Below, one piece after another: positions 1 to 7,038 of a DNA stretch of 64,000 nt (positions are counted from its first letter, which is position 1; the number at the start of each line of letters is the position of its first letter). The notes under the pieces are model-generated. The model worked only from the letters and a program-made list of their open reading frames with translations. It had not been told where the DNA came from and ran no database searches. Made by a program: the position numbers and the translations under genes. The stretch comes from an uncultured Kiloniellaceae bacterium (lineage in GTDB: Bacteria; Pseudomonadota; Alphaproteobacteria; Kiloniellales; Kiloniellaceae): NCBI GenBank assembly GCA_947500035.1, contig CANMQP010000013.1, positions 299,642 to 363,641 on the forward strand. The letters are read 5' to 3'.

Positions 1-91
1 GAGATTGCAGAACAGGATTATCGAAGCCTGCATTGGGTGCCCCGGTACCGTTCAGATCCGATCCTGCAGCTTTCGCGTCTGCTCCGATCAT
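1..91 (-). CDS. phnH: PhnH, C-P lyase subunit (N-terminal fragment, cut by window edge)
   Basis: Only the first 30 codons lie in the window; the rest continues beyond base 1. The ATG at 91-89 overlaps the phnG stop by one base (TGATG), the usual sign of translational coupling. The fragment has a short low-complexity leader and then GFDNPVLQS, which matches the conserved PhnH start (GFADPVLDxQ). PhnH is a non-catalytic core subunit of the PhnGHIJ complex, which couples alkylphosphonates to ATP before C-P bond cleavage. The call rests on this short motif and on position directly after phnG, so the subunit identity is an inference from context plus motif. Confidence 0.7.
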   Translation of the reverse strand, partial: MIGADAKAAGSDLNGTGAPNAGFDNPVLQS

Positions 92-612
92 CAGTCTTCC
101 CCCCTGACAAGCGTAAAGAAATCGACCTTGGTGGCGGCCGATTTGGCCGAAGCCGAACGCCGCCGCGCCGTAAGCCCATCCGCAAGGGGCTTGAGGAGCG
201 TGTCTTCCAGCGCGGGGCGCCTGGAGGAATCCTGCAGAAGAGCGTCGAAAAGCGCGGCGAGTTCCGCATGACGGCGATCCCTTCCCGCCAGATAACCCTG
301 GCCGGTGAATCCCCCGTCGCCATCACCACTCTCGGTGACGACTGCACAGCGGGTCACGGTCATCTCACCAAGATTGAACGCGGCGCCCGTCCCTCCGGCG
401 CGGCCACGCACCATGACAAGACCGGTCTCGGGTTTTCGCAGCCAGCGCCACTTGGGTTTGTCGTCCAGACTGTCCCAGGCGCGGCTCAATTCTCCGGGAT
501 CCGCCTTCGCGAGGATCGACATCCAGGCGCTGCGGTCGCTGCTTTGTGCGTCAGCATTGCCTGGCGCTCTCTGATCCTCGGAGCTTGATGCTATATGATT
601 TGACATATTCAT
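91..612 (-). CDS. phnG: PhnG, phosphonate C-P lyase core subunit
   Basis: 173 aa, about the family's usual length plus a short N-terminal tail. The family signature is clear: a W-x-x-x-L-x-K-A segment, then LRKPETGLVMVRGRAGGTGA, FNLGEMTVTRC and GYLAGRDRRHAELAALFDAL. PhnG is part of the cytoplasmic PhnGHIJ core that builds ribose-1-methylphosphonate 5-triphosphate from ATP and a phosphonate. Start choice: ATG at 612 or a second in-frame ATG at 606. It is divergent from phnF, and the intergenic space carries repeats that could be the PhnF operator. It overlaps phnH by one base, so a phnGH... operon runs off the left end of the window. Confidence 0.93.
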   Translation of the reverse strand: MNMSNHIASSSEDQRAPGNADAQSSDRSAWMSILAKADPGELSRAWDSLDDKPKWRWLRKPETGLVMVRGRAGGTGAAFNLGEMTVTRCAVVTESGDGDGGFTGQGYLAGRDRRHAELAALFDALLQDSSRRPALEDTLLKPLADGLTARRRSASAKSAATKVDFFTLVRGED

Positions 613-632
613 CTATTCATCCATATGATTTA
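593..632. promoter_or_regulatory. Candidate PhnF operator between phnG and phnF
   Basis: The short divergent intergenic region is AT-rich. The 9-mer ATATGATTT occurs at 593-601 and again at 623-631, a direct repeat spaced 30 bp (about three helical turns). ATATG at 593-597 is also inverted against CATAT at 604-608. The 10-mer ATTCATCTAT at 607-616 recurs at 1699-1708 upstream of the SGNH hydrolase gene. The region overlaps the phnG start codon. Repression by PhnF is an inference from position. Confidence 0.4.
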
Positions 633-686
633 TCCTAAAGTGAGGCAAAAGACTTGCGCCGTAAAGACTCAAAAAGTGAAGTTTTG

Positions 687-1481
687 ATGACTTCGCGTTT
701 CTACGGCAGAGACGAGGCATTTGCTGACGATGCGGCAAAAGACAGAAACGGCGTTGACGACATGATCGAACGGGGAACGGGTATCGCGCTGTGGCGCCAG
801 ATCGAACAGCAGCTTGCGGAGGATGTCACGGCGGGGGTCTATCCGGAGGGCAGCCGCCTGCCCACGGAGCCCGAACTGGCGGAACGCTTCGGGGTTAACC
901 GGCACACACTCCGGCGTGCCGTTTCGGGCCTCGTCGAACAGGGTCTATTGCGCGTCGAGCAAGGACGGGGCACCTTCGTTCAGGAGCACGTGGTCGACTA
1001 TCTGATCGGCAAGCGCACCCGCTTCAGCGAAATCATTACCAAGCAGCACCGCAATCCCGCGGGCCGCCTGCTGCGCGCGCAGGAACTTGAGGCCGATCAG
1101 ACCGTCGCCAAGGGCCTGAAACTAAAACCGGGGACGCCCTGTATTTTGCTGGAGACCCTCAACGACGTCGACGGGCGGCCTTTGTCGATTTCCTCGAATT
1201 ACTTCCCCGCCGGACGTTTTCCTGAACTGATCCCGGTCTACGCCGAGACCCGTTCGATCACCAAGGCCCTGACCCATCACGGCGCCGGCGACTACACCCG
1301 CCGCACCACCAAAGTCATGGCCCGCCTGCCCGAGGCGGAAGACGCCAAGGCCCTGAAGCAACCGGCCAGCAAACCGGTCCTGGTCGTCGAAAGCATCAAT
1401 GTCGACAAAGAGGATAAACCCGTGCAGTTCTGCATCGCCCGCTTCGTCGCCGACCGCATGCAGATCGTTTTTGAGACCTAG
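687..1481 (+). CDS. phnF: PhnF, GntR/HutC-family regulator of phosphonate metabolism
   Basis: 264 aa from the ATG at 687 (an upstream in-frame TTG at 654 and a later ATG at 762 are alternatives). The start of the conserved region, RGTGIALWRQIEQQLAED, is typical of PhnF. The winged helix follows (SRLPTEPELAERFGVNRHTL, then RVEQGRGTFV), and then a C-terminal UTRA ligand domain ending in CIARFVADRMQIVFE. PhnF proteins repress phn genes and are relieved under phosphate limitation or by a phosphonate-related ligand; the ligand is not visible here. It is divergent from phnGH, the common layout. The stop codon lies inside a palindromic element. Confidence 0.9.
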   Translation: MTSRFYGRDEAFADDAAKDRNGVDDMIERGTGIALWRQIEQQLAEDVTAGVYPEGSRLPTEPELAERFGVNRHTLRRAVSGLVEQGLLRVEQGRGTFVQEHVVDYLIGKRTRFSEIITKQHRNPAGRLLRAQELEADQTVAKGLKLKPGTPCILLETLNDVDGRPLSISSNYFPAGRFPELIPVYAETRSITKALTHHGAGDYTRRTTKVMARLPEAEDAKALKQPASKPVLVVESINVDKEDKPVQFCIARFVADRMQIVFET

Positions 1482-1600
1482 TGTGATGTTTCTGAAGTTC
1501 GCCGCATAATCTGCGGCGAGTTTTAGAGACTGAATCACACTAGATTCAATGAGTTAGTGTCCCGTTGAATCTGAAATTCAATGAAGTGAATTTCAGATTC
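1478..1600. repeat. Nested palindromic element after phnF
   Basis: Two secondary-structure units lie side by side. The first has outer arms CTAGTGTGAT (1478-1487) and ATCACACTAG (1534-1543), perfect over 10 bp, and an inner hairpin CGCCGCA (1500-1506) / TGCGGCG (1512-1518) followed by TTTT. The second has 14-bp perfect arms at 1567-1580 and 1587-1600 with a 6-base loop. The inner hairpin plus T-run could terminate phnF. The double architecture looks more like a mobile palindromic repeat or a small structured RNA. I find no second copy in this window. Confidence 0.6.
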
Positions 1601-1893
1601 GGGATACTAGGTTGTCAACTCATATTCCTTGATACCTTAAAGACGAAGCCAAACGTTTTAAAGAAACCTCCATCCGCGGCGGATCATATATTGAGAACAT
1701 TCATCTATATGTTTTCAAGTAGATACCTTTGCGTTATCCGGTAGTTCAAACCCCTGTTCATTTCGAACGCCTACACATTAATTATGTTTGTTAACAAATG
1801 ATGCTCACGATAAACTGACGTGCGCTATCAGTCATCGGCAATGGAGCCGTGGTGACCTGGCTGATCACATCGAGGGGCGTCTTGGGGGATAAA
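1601..1893. promoter_or_regulatory. AT-rich promoter region of the SGNH hydrolase gene
   Basis: No gene is visible. The stretch is clearly more AT-rich than its surroundings. ATTCATCTAT at 1699-1708 is identical to a word in the phnG-phnF intergenic region. ATCTA (1703-1707) and TAGAT (1720-1724) form a short inverted repeat, and ATCCG/CGGAT flank CGG near 1675. A promoter controlled by PhnF is possible; the basis is only the shared word and proximity. Confidence 0.3.
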
Positions 1894-3291
1894 ATGGGGA
1901 CGATTCCAGACGAGTACATGCATCCTGAAATGATGGCGATCGGGGATTCGCTGTATCAGGGGGTGCGGTCGCTGACCATGAAGAACGGTATGATGCAGCT
2001 CTCGCCGCCGGCGCTGGCTGCCGAAGCCCTGGGCATCCGCCACAGATTTACCTGCCCCGATGCGCAGCGGCCGATTGTGGTCGACATGGAAAAGTGGCTG
2101 CGCATGCTGCCGGATATCAACGGCATCAAAGAAGACCTGGGAAAGAATCTGGATTACTGGTTCGGCAAGGCACCGGCGTCACCGTCCGGCAGACTGTTCT
2201 TCGAGAACATCGCCGTCGCCTCGGCCACCATCGCGGATCTCTACACTCAGACCTGGCAGACTTCCGACGATTTTCTCAAAACGCTGCCGCCGGGTGCGAA
2301 AAACAAAATCAAAAAGCTCAACCTCGGTCAGATTAAACTGAGCCCGACCATTCAGTCGCTCAACGCGCGCTTCACCCTGAACCCTTCCGGCAAGGCTGCG
2401 TTCCGGCATCTCAGCCAGGTCGGCATGGTCGCGGCCCGCAAGCCCAAACGCCTGCTGGTCAACATCGGCAGCAACAATGGACTTTGGGACATTGCGTTCG
2501 AATGCAATCCGAATGGGCGCATGACCTTCAGAACAGAACTGAGGCGGCTGGCGCGCGAACTCAACGCTCTGCCGCCGGAGGTCGAACACATCTATTTCAA
2601 CAACCTTGGCCTCCCAAGCACCGTTCCAAATCTCATGCCTCTGCCCGATATGATCGAATGGCACGAGGCCAAGAAACCGGGTAAGGGCAAGTACTACGAT
2701 AAGTACGAAAACCGCTTCGGCTTCGGCTATGGCCAGATGACCGGCAATCAGCTGAAAAAGCTCGACGAACACATCATGGCGGTGAACAAGGAAGCGCAGC
2801 AAATTCTGAAATCCGCGTTCGACAACCCGGCGCGCCTGCACTTCGTCGACGTTGCGAAGCTGCTTCTCTCCTACGATTCGAAGCATCAGAAACGCACGGC
2901 CAATAACGTCGTAAAACTGGCCAACGGCAAGACCATTACCAACGTCATGATCAATGCCAGCCTCTTCGGCAACTTCCGGCGCGGCGGCACGCAGGGGCTC
3001 GACGGCATGCATGCCACGGTCGTGGGTTACGGCCTGATGGCGCAGCAGGTGCTGGACTCCATCAAGAAGGCGGAGGCGGGAGTCAATCCGAAGAAGATCG
3101 ACCTGGATGCCGCCTTTGACCGGGACAAGCTGCTCAACGATATGCCCCAGATCTGGAATGCCGGCCTCTGGCTCTGGCGCGACATCCGCCGGGCGCGCGC
3201 CGACAACCGGCCCGATCCGGTCGATGGCGCGGATGACGAAGCACTGCGGGATGTTATGACCCTCGCGAGCCAGGCCTGCGGCCCGAAGTAA
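1894..3291 (+). CDS. SGNH/GDSL-like hydrolase, unknown substrate
   Basis: 465 aa from the ATG at 1894, chosen because GGGGG at 1884-1888 is a well-spaced ribosome site; an in-frame GTG at 1849 would add 15 residues. SGNH marks are present in order: AIGDSLYQG with nucleophile Ser19, VNIGSNNGLW (about 189-198, the block III Asn/Gly region), and a C-terminal D370-G-M-H373 catalytic Asp-x-x-His. The distance between first and last blocks is larger than in small esterases. There is no signal peptide or membrane segment, so it is probably cytoplasmic. Substrate is unknown. It sits alone between phnF and the catabolic operon. The shared promoter word suggests, but does not show, a link to phosphonate or phosphate regulation. 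Confidence 0.7.
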   Translation: MGTIPDEYMHPEMMAIGDSLYQGVRSLTMKNGMMQLSPPALAAEALGIRHRFTCPDAQRPIVVDMEKWLRMLPDINGIKEDLGKNLDYWFGKAPASPSGRLFFENIAVASATIADLYTQTWQTSDDFLKTLPPGAKNKIKKLNLGQIKLSPTIQSLNARFTLNPSGKAAFRHLSQVGMVAARKPKRLLVNIGSNNGLWDIAFECNPNGRMTFRTELRRLARELNALPPEVEHIYFNNLGLPSTVPNLMPLPDMIEWHEAKKPGKGKYYDKYENRFGFGYGQMTGNQLKKLDEHIMAVNKEAQQILKSAFDNPARLHFVDVAKLLLSYDSKHQKRTANNVVKLANGKTITNVMINASLFGNFRRGGTQGLDGMHATVVGYGLMAQQVLDSIKKAEAGVNPKKIDLDAAFDRDKLLNDMPQIWNAGLWLWRDIRRARADNRPDPVDGADDEALRDVMTLASQACGPK

Positions 3292-3357
3292 TCTGACTCA
3301 GGCTACTTTCGATCCGCGAAAACCCGACTCATGAGGTTTCGAGCGCCTTGACTTGAC

Positions 3358-3387
3358 TTCTAATGTTATATCAACATGTCATTAGAA
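3358..3387. promoter_or_regulatory. Candidate operator of the GntR-led catabolic operon
   Basis: A perfect inverted repeat, TTCTAATG (3358-3365) and CATTAGAA (3380-3387), encloses a smaller one, TGTT-ATATC-AACA (3364-3376). The inner element resembles the TGGT-ATAG-ACCA layout of HutC-type GntR operators. It lies 66 bp upstream of the regulator's start in an AT-rich island, which fits autoregulation of the whole operon. No binding evidence exists here. Confidence 0.5.
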
Positions 3388-3452
3388 CAATAATCAACCG
3401 CGTGTAAGCAAGAGGCTTGAAATCTCCTGGAAAGCGCGCGTTAGGGAATGGC

Positions 3453-4361
3453 ATGTCTCAGGTCACATCAGCTCCGCGGGCCGTAGCTCCGCGGACCGCG
3501 GAAACGGGCAGTGGTACGGCATCGAACACTGCGCCCTCCCGGGACGTTCCGATGCAACTAGGCAACCAGGGCCTGAAAACGCCGCTGTATCATCAGATCT
3601 ATCTGATTCTGAAGGGTCAGATCACCGACGGTGTCTACGGCGCCGACGCACGCCTGCCGAGCGAACAGGATCTGACCGAACGCTTCGGTGTCTCCCGGAT
3701 CACCGCGAAACGGGCCATGGACGAGCTCGCCGCAGATGGCCTGGTAGTGCGCGAGCGTGCCCGGGGCACGCGCGTGATTTATCAGCCGCCTTCGGCACCC
3801 ATTGCGTCTTCCGTCGAGGGATTGCTGGAAAACCTGATCGCAATGGGCCTTGAGACGACCGTTAAGCTGTTGGAATTTGCTTACCTGCCCGCCCCGAACT
3901 CTGTCGCGGAGGCGCTTGAGATCGAGAGCGGCGCCGAGGTGCAAAGGGCGGTTCGGGTGCGTTATCTCGACGATGCCCCCTTCTCATACCTGACCACCTA
4001 TGTCCCGAGCGCTCTCGGCCACCAGTTCAGCGCGGAGGAACTCTCGAGCCTGCCGCTGCTTTCTCTGCTGGAACGCTGCGGCATAAAGGTGGATTCCGCC
4101 TCGCAAACGATCTCCGCAATCCTGGCTGACCACGTCGTTGCAAAGTGCCTCGGCACCGACCCGGGCGCTGCTCTGATGAAGATTTCACGGGTGGTCCGTG
4201 ATCAGAACGGAACGCCGGTTGAGTTCATAACCGCGCTTTACCGTCCGGATCGTTATCAGTACCGCATGTCGCTCTCGCGGGTGCAGGGCGAGACGGAAAA
4301 GAGATGGGCGGCGGACGACAATGCCGATAAATCCGAGCTGTCTAGAACCGGCGAAACCTGA
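3453..4361 (+). CDS. GntR-family regulator, HutC subfamily (UTRA domain)
   Basis: 302 aa from the ATG at 3453, preceded by AGGGA at 3443-3447; an upstream TTG at 3417 is less likely. A disordered Ala/Thr-rich leader of about 35 residues precedes the winged helix (TPLYHQIYLILKGQITDGVY, RLPSEQDLTERFGVSRITAK, RERARGTRV). A UTRA sensor domain fills the C-terminal half and ends ITALYRPDRYQYRMSLSR. Its stop overlaps the next start (TGATG), so it is the first gene of the operon and very likely its local regulator. HutC-type proteins usually repress and release on binding a pathway intermediate. The effector would be a substrate or intermediate of this unknown pathway. Confidence 0.87.
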   Translation: MSQVTSAPRAVAPRTAETGSGTASNTAPSRDVPMQLGNQGLKTPLYHQIYLILKGQITDGVYGADARLPSEQDLTERFGVSRITAKRAMDELAADGLVVRERARGTRVIYQPPSAPIASSVEGLLENLIAMGLETTVKLLEFAYLPAPNSVAEALEIESGAEVQRAVRVRYLDDAPFSYLTTYVPSALGHQFSAEELSSLPLLSLLERCGIKVDSASQTISAILADHVVAKCLGTDPGAALMKISRVVRDQNGTPVEFITALYRPDRYQYRMSLSRVQGETEKRWAADDNADKSELSRTGET

Positions 4362-5668
4362 TGGCGGATCAAGTTCTTCAAACAGCTGTCAGTCAAACGC
4401 TGGCGGAAAAGATCATCGCCCAGGCAGCTGGCCTATCGACGGTCGCGGCGGGCGAGATCGTCACCTGTAACGTCGATCTCGCCATGATCCATGACAGCGG
4501 CGGCCCACGCCGGGTAAAGCCGATGCTGGAACGCCTCGGCGTGCAGGTCTGGGATCCCACAAAGATCGTACTGGTCTCCGATCACTACGTGCCCGCGTTC
4601 GATGCCCAGAGCGCAGCGATTCTGAAGCTTACGCGGGATTGGGCACGGGATCAGGAGATCGAAAAATTTTATGATCAACAGGGCATCTGCCACGTGGTGC
4701 TGCCCGAGCGCGGGCATCTGGCCCCGGGCATGTTCGTGGTCGGCGGCGACAGTCACTCACCGACAGGCGGGGCTTACGGCGCCTATATGTTCGGCGTCGG
4801 CGCAACCGATATGGCCGGCGTGCTGGCCACCGGCGAAACCTGGATCAAGGTGCCGGAAACCATCCTGCTGCGCTGGCACGGATCGCTCGGCGAAGGCGTC
4901 ACGGCGAAAGACATGATGCTGAAGCTCTGCGCGACTCTGGGCATGGATGGTGGTGACTACCAGGCCATCGAATATAGCGGCGCCACCCTCGCCGGTCTCT
5001 CCATGCAGGAGCGCATGACCCTGAGCAACATGGCCGCCGAACTTGGCGCGCAGACCGGACTGATCGGACCGGATCAGATAACGGCAGAGGCCATTTCCGA
5101 TGCAGGCGGCGATCCAGGTGATTGGGAAAAATGGTCGGGCGATGAAGACGCGACCTACCGCGCCATCCATGACTTCGACGCGGCGGAATTGCCGCCCCAG
5201 ATCGCCGCACCCCATAGCCCTGCGAACGCGGGATCGGTCGAAGATGTGGAGAAGGTCGCAGTCGATCAGTGCTACATCGGTGCCTGCACCGGTGCGAAGT
5301 TGGTCGATCTACATGCCGCCGCGCGCGTGCTTAAAGGCCGCAAGGTCGCCAGCAACACCCGTCTGATGATCGCGCCTGCCTCGACCCGGACAACCGCGGC
5401 GGCGGCAGCGGATGGCTCGCTGGCCGCGCTGACGGAAGCGGGAGCTATTCTGCTGCCCTCCGGCTGCGGTGCTTGCGCGGGTTATGGCGCGGGCGTGCTG
5501 GCCGAAGGCGAAGTCTGCATGGCCTCGATCGCACGCAACTTCAAAGGCCGGATGGGATCGCGGGAGTCTTTCGTCTACCTGGGATCGCCCTACAGCGTGG
5601 CTGCGACGGCGGTCATGGGCCATATCGCCGATCCGCGGCCTCTGCTGGCGGAAGGCTCGGGGTCATGA
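4361..5668 (+). CDS. Aconitase-family hydro-lyase, large subunit (LeuC/DmdA-like)
   Basis: 435 aa, the length of LeuC, archaeal homoaconitase and dimethylmaleate hydratase large subunits. The three [4Fe-4S] ligands are visible: C309 in IGACTGAK and C369/C372 in SGCGACAG. Other family motifs include VVGGDSHSPTGGAYGAYMFG and substrate-site R-S-type residues near ASTRTTA. The enzyme would add or remove water on a branched di- or tricarboxylate. Leucine biosynthesis is unlikely: the gene is not beside leuA/leuB but is followed by a C-C lyase of the dimethylmalate lyase family, as in nicotinate-fermenting Clostridia, where DmdAB hydrates 2,3-dimethylmaleate. Substrate is therefore inferred only as a substituted maleate/malate. 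Confidence 0.85.
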   Translation: MADQVLQTAVSQTLAEKIIAQAAGLSTVAAGEIVTCNVDLAMIHDSGGPRRVKPMLERLGVQVWDPTKIVLVSDHYVPAFDAQSAAILKLTRDWARDQEIEKFYDQQGICHVVLPERGHLAPGMFVVGGDSHSPTGGAYGAYMFGVGATDMAGVLATGETWIKVPETILLRWHGSLGEGVTAKDMMLKLCATLGMDGGDYQAIEYSGATLAGLSMQERMTLSNMAAELGAQTGLIGPDQITAEAISDAGGDPGDWEKWSGDEDATYRAIHDFDAAELPPQIAAPHSPANAGSVEDVEKVAVDQCYIGACTGAKLVDLHAAARVLKGRKVASNTRLMIAPASTRTTAAAAADGSLAALTEAGAILLPSGCGACAGYGAGVLAEGEVCMASIARNFKGRMGSRESFVYLGSPYSVAATAVMGHIADPRPLLAEGSGS

Positions 5669-6168
5669 GCAACGACCTCACTGCGGGGAGTGTCTGGAAG
5701 TACGGCGACGGGGTCGATACAGACCTGCTGGCGCCCGGCGCTTACATGAAAGGCGCCATGGAAGGGCTCGCGAGCCACTGCCTGGAAGCGATCGATCCCG
5801 GCTTCGCGAGCCAGGTCAAAAGTGGCGACGTTGTCGTCGCGGGCAAGAACTTCGGCATCGGCTCCAGCCGCGAACAGGCCGCAGAGGTCCTGCGGATGCT
5901 GGGAGTCACCGCCGTCATCGCAAGGTCGTTCGGCGGCATCTTCTACCGCAATGCCTTCAATCTCGGCCTCTATGCCCTGGTCTCCGAAGACGTCGAGCAC
6001 ATCGAAAAGGATCACCGGATCTCGATCGATCCGCTCGCCGGCCGCATCGTCAATGAAACGACCGGCGAAACTCTCGCCTGCGAAAAAGTTCCGGAACACC
6101 TTGCCGCCATCGTCGCGGCGGGCGGGCTGATCCCCCATCTCGAGAAAACACTGAGGAAGATTTTATGA
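5665..6168 (+). CDS. Aconitase-family hydro-lyase, small subunit (LeuD/DmdB-like)
   Basis: 167 aa from the ATG at 5665, which overlaps the large-subunit stop by four bases (ATGA). The swivelling-domain signature is present: GKNFGIGSSREQA near residue 57, then IARSFGGIFYRNAFNLGL. Isoleucine replaces the cysteine often seen in GxNFGCGSSRE; the serines and arginine that contact substrate are kept. The protein must pair with the product of the preceding gene. The loop between the two domains, which sets substrate choice in this family, cannot be read reliably by eye. Co-translation with the large subunit and with the following lyase is evident from the overlaps. Confidence 0.85.
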   Translation: MSNDLTAGSVWKYGDGVDTDLLAPGAYMKGAMEGLASHCLEAIDPGFASQVKSGDVVVAGKNFGIGSSREQAAEVLRMLGVTAVIARSFGGIFYRNAFNLGLYALVSEDVEHIEKDHRISIDPLAGRIVNETTGETLACEKVPEHLAAIVAAGGLIPHLEKTLRKIL

Positions 6169-7034
6169 CGCCGCAGAAACGGCTGAGGCAACAGCTCGCG
6201 GGCGACGGCATCGTGGTCGCGCCGGGAGTTTACGATGCCTTCGGCGCCATGATGGCGGAGCGCGCAGGCTTCGAGACACTCTATCTCTCCGGCGCCTCGA
6301 TCTCCTACACCCAACTCGGCAGCCCTGATATCGGCCTTACCGGCATGGACGAGGTCGCGGGCGTGGTCGGGCGGATTCGCGAGCGGGTGGATCTGCCGAT
6401 TGTGGTCGACGGAGATGCCGGCTTCGGCAACGCCCTGAACGTGCAGCGCACGGTCCGGGTCTTCGAACGCAGCGGCGCGAGCGCCATCCAGCTGGAAGAT
6501 CAGCAGTTGCCCAAACGCTGCGGGCACCTGGACGGCAAGAAGCTTGTCAGCGTGGGCGAGATGAGCGGCAAGATCAAAGCCGCGACAGACAGCCGGACGG
6601 ATAGCGATACCGTCATCATCGCCCGCTCGGATGCGGTCACGGTGGAAGGTCTGGACGCAGCCCTGGAGCGCAGCGAGGCCTATGTGGAGGCCGGCGCGGA
6701 CATGCTTTTCGTCGAGGCGGTCAAGACCGAAGACGATATGCGCCGGGTGATTGAACAGTTCGCCGGACGCCTGCCCGTCATGGCCAATATGGTCGAAGGC
6801 GGCAAGACACCTGTTATGCCCGCGGCACAGCTCGCCGGGATCGGCTTTAAGCTGGTGATCTTCCCCGGCGGTCTGGTCCGGGCCATCGCCAAAACCATGA
6901 GCGCCTATTTCGAGGGCCTTCACCGCGACGGAACAACTGCATCCTTCAAGGAAAACATGCTCGACTTCACCCAGCTCAACGATCTGCTCGGCACCCAGGC
7001 CATCCTGGACGGCAGCAAAAAGTACGAGGATTGA
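6165..7034 (+). CDS. Isocitrate lyase/PEP mutase-family lyase (2,3-dimethylmalate lyase-like)
   Basis: 289 aa, typical of methylisocitrate lyase and dimethylmalate lyase and much shorter than isocitrate lyase itself. The catalytic loop K117-R-C119-G-H is intact. The Mg-binding stretch VVDGDAGFGN is present, as is LYLSGASIS. The catalytic cysteine loop argues for a C-C lyase rather than a PEP mutase or oxaloacetate decarboxylase. Such lyases cleave a substituted malate to pyruvate (or another 2-oxoacid) plus a carboxylic acid. It overlaps the preceding gene by four bases. With the hydratase just upstream it forms a hydrate-then-cleave module like dmdAB-dml of nicotinate fermentation. Exact substrate is unknown. 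Confidence 0.82.
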   Translation: MTPQKRLRQQLAGDGIVVAPGVYDAFGAMMAERAGFETLYLSGASISYTQLGSPDIGLTGMDEVAGVVGRIRERVDLPIVVDGDAGFGNALNVQRTVRVFERSGASAIQLEDQQLPKRCGHLDGKKLVSVGEMSGKIKAATDSRTDSDTVIIARSDAVTVEGLDAALERSEAYVEAGADMLFVEAVKTEDDMRRVIEQFAGRLPVMANMVEGGKTPVMPAAQLAGIGFKLVIFPGGLVRAIAKTMSAYFEGLHRDGTTASFKENMLDFTQLNDLLGTQAILDGSKKYED

Positions 7035-7038
7035 ACGC

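Noticed and set aside
4361..6168. Leucine biosynthesis leuCD
   Set aside because: No leuA/leuB context; genes are embedded between a GntR regulator and a C-C lyase in a catabolic operon.
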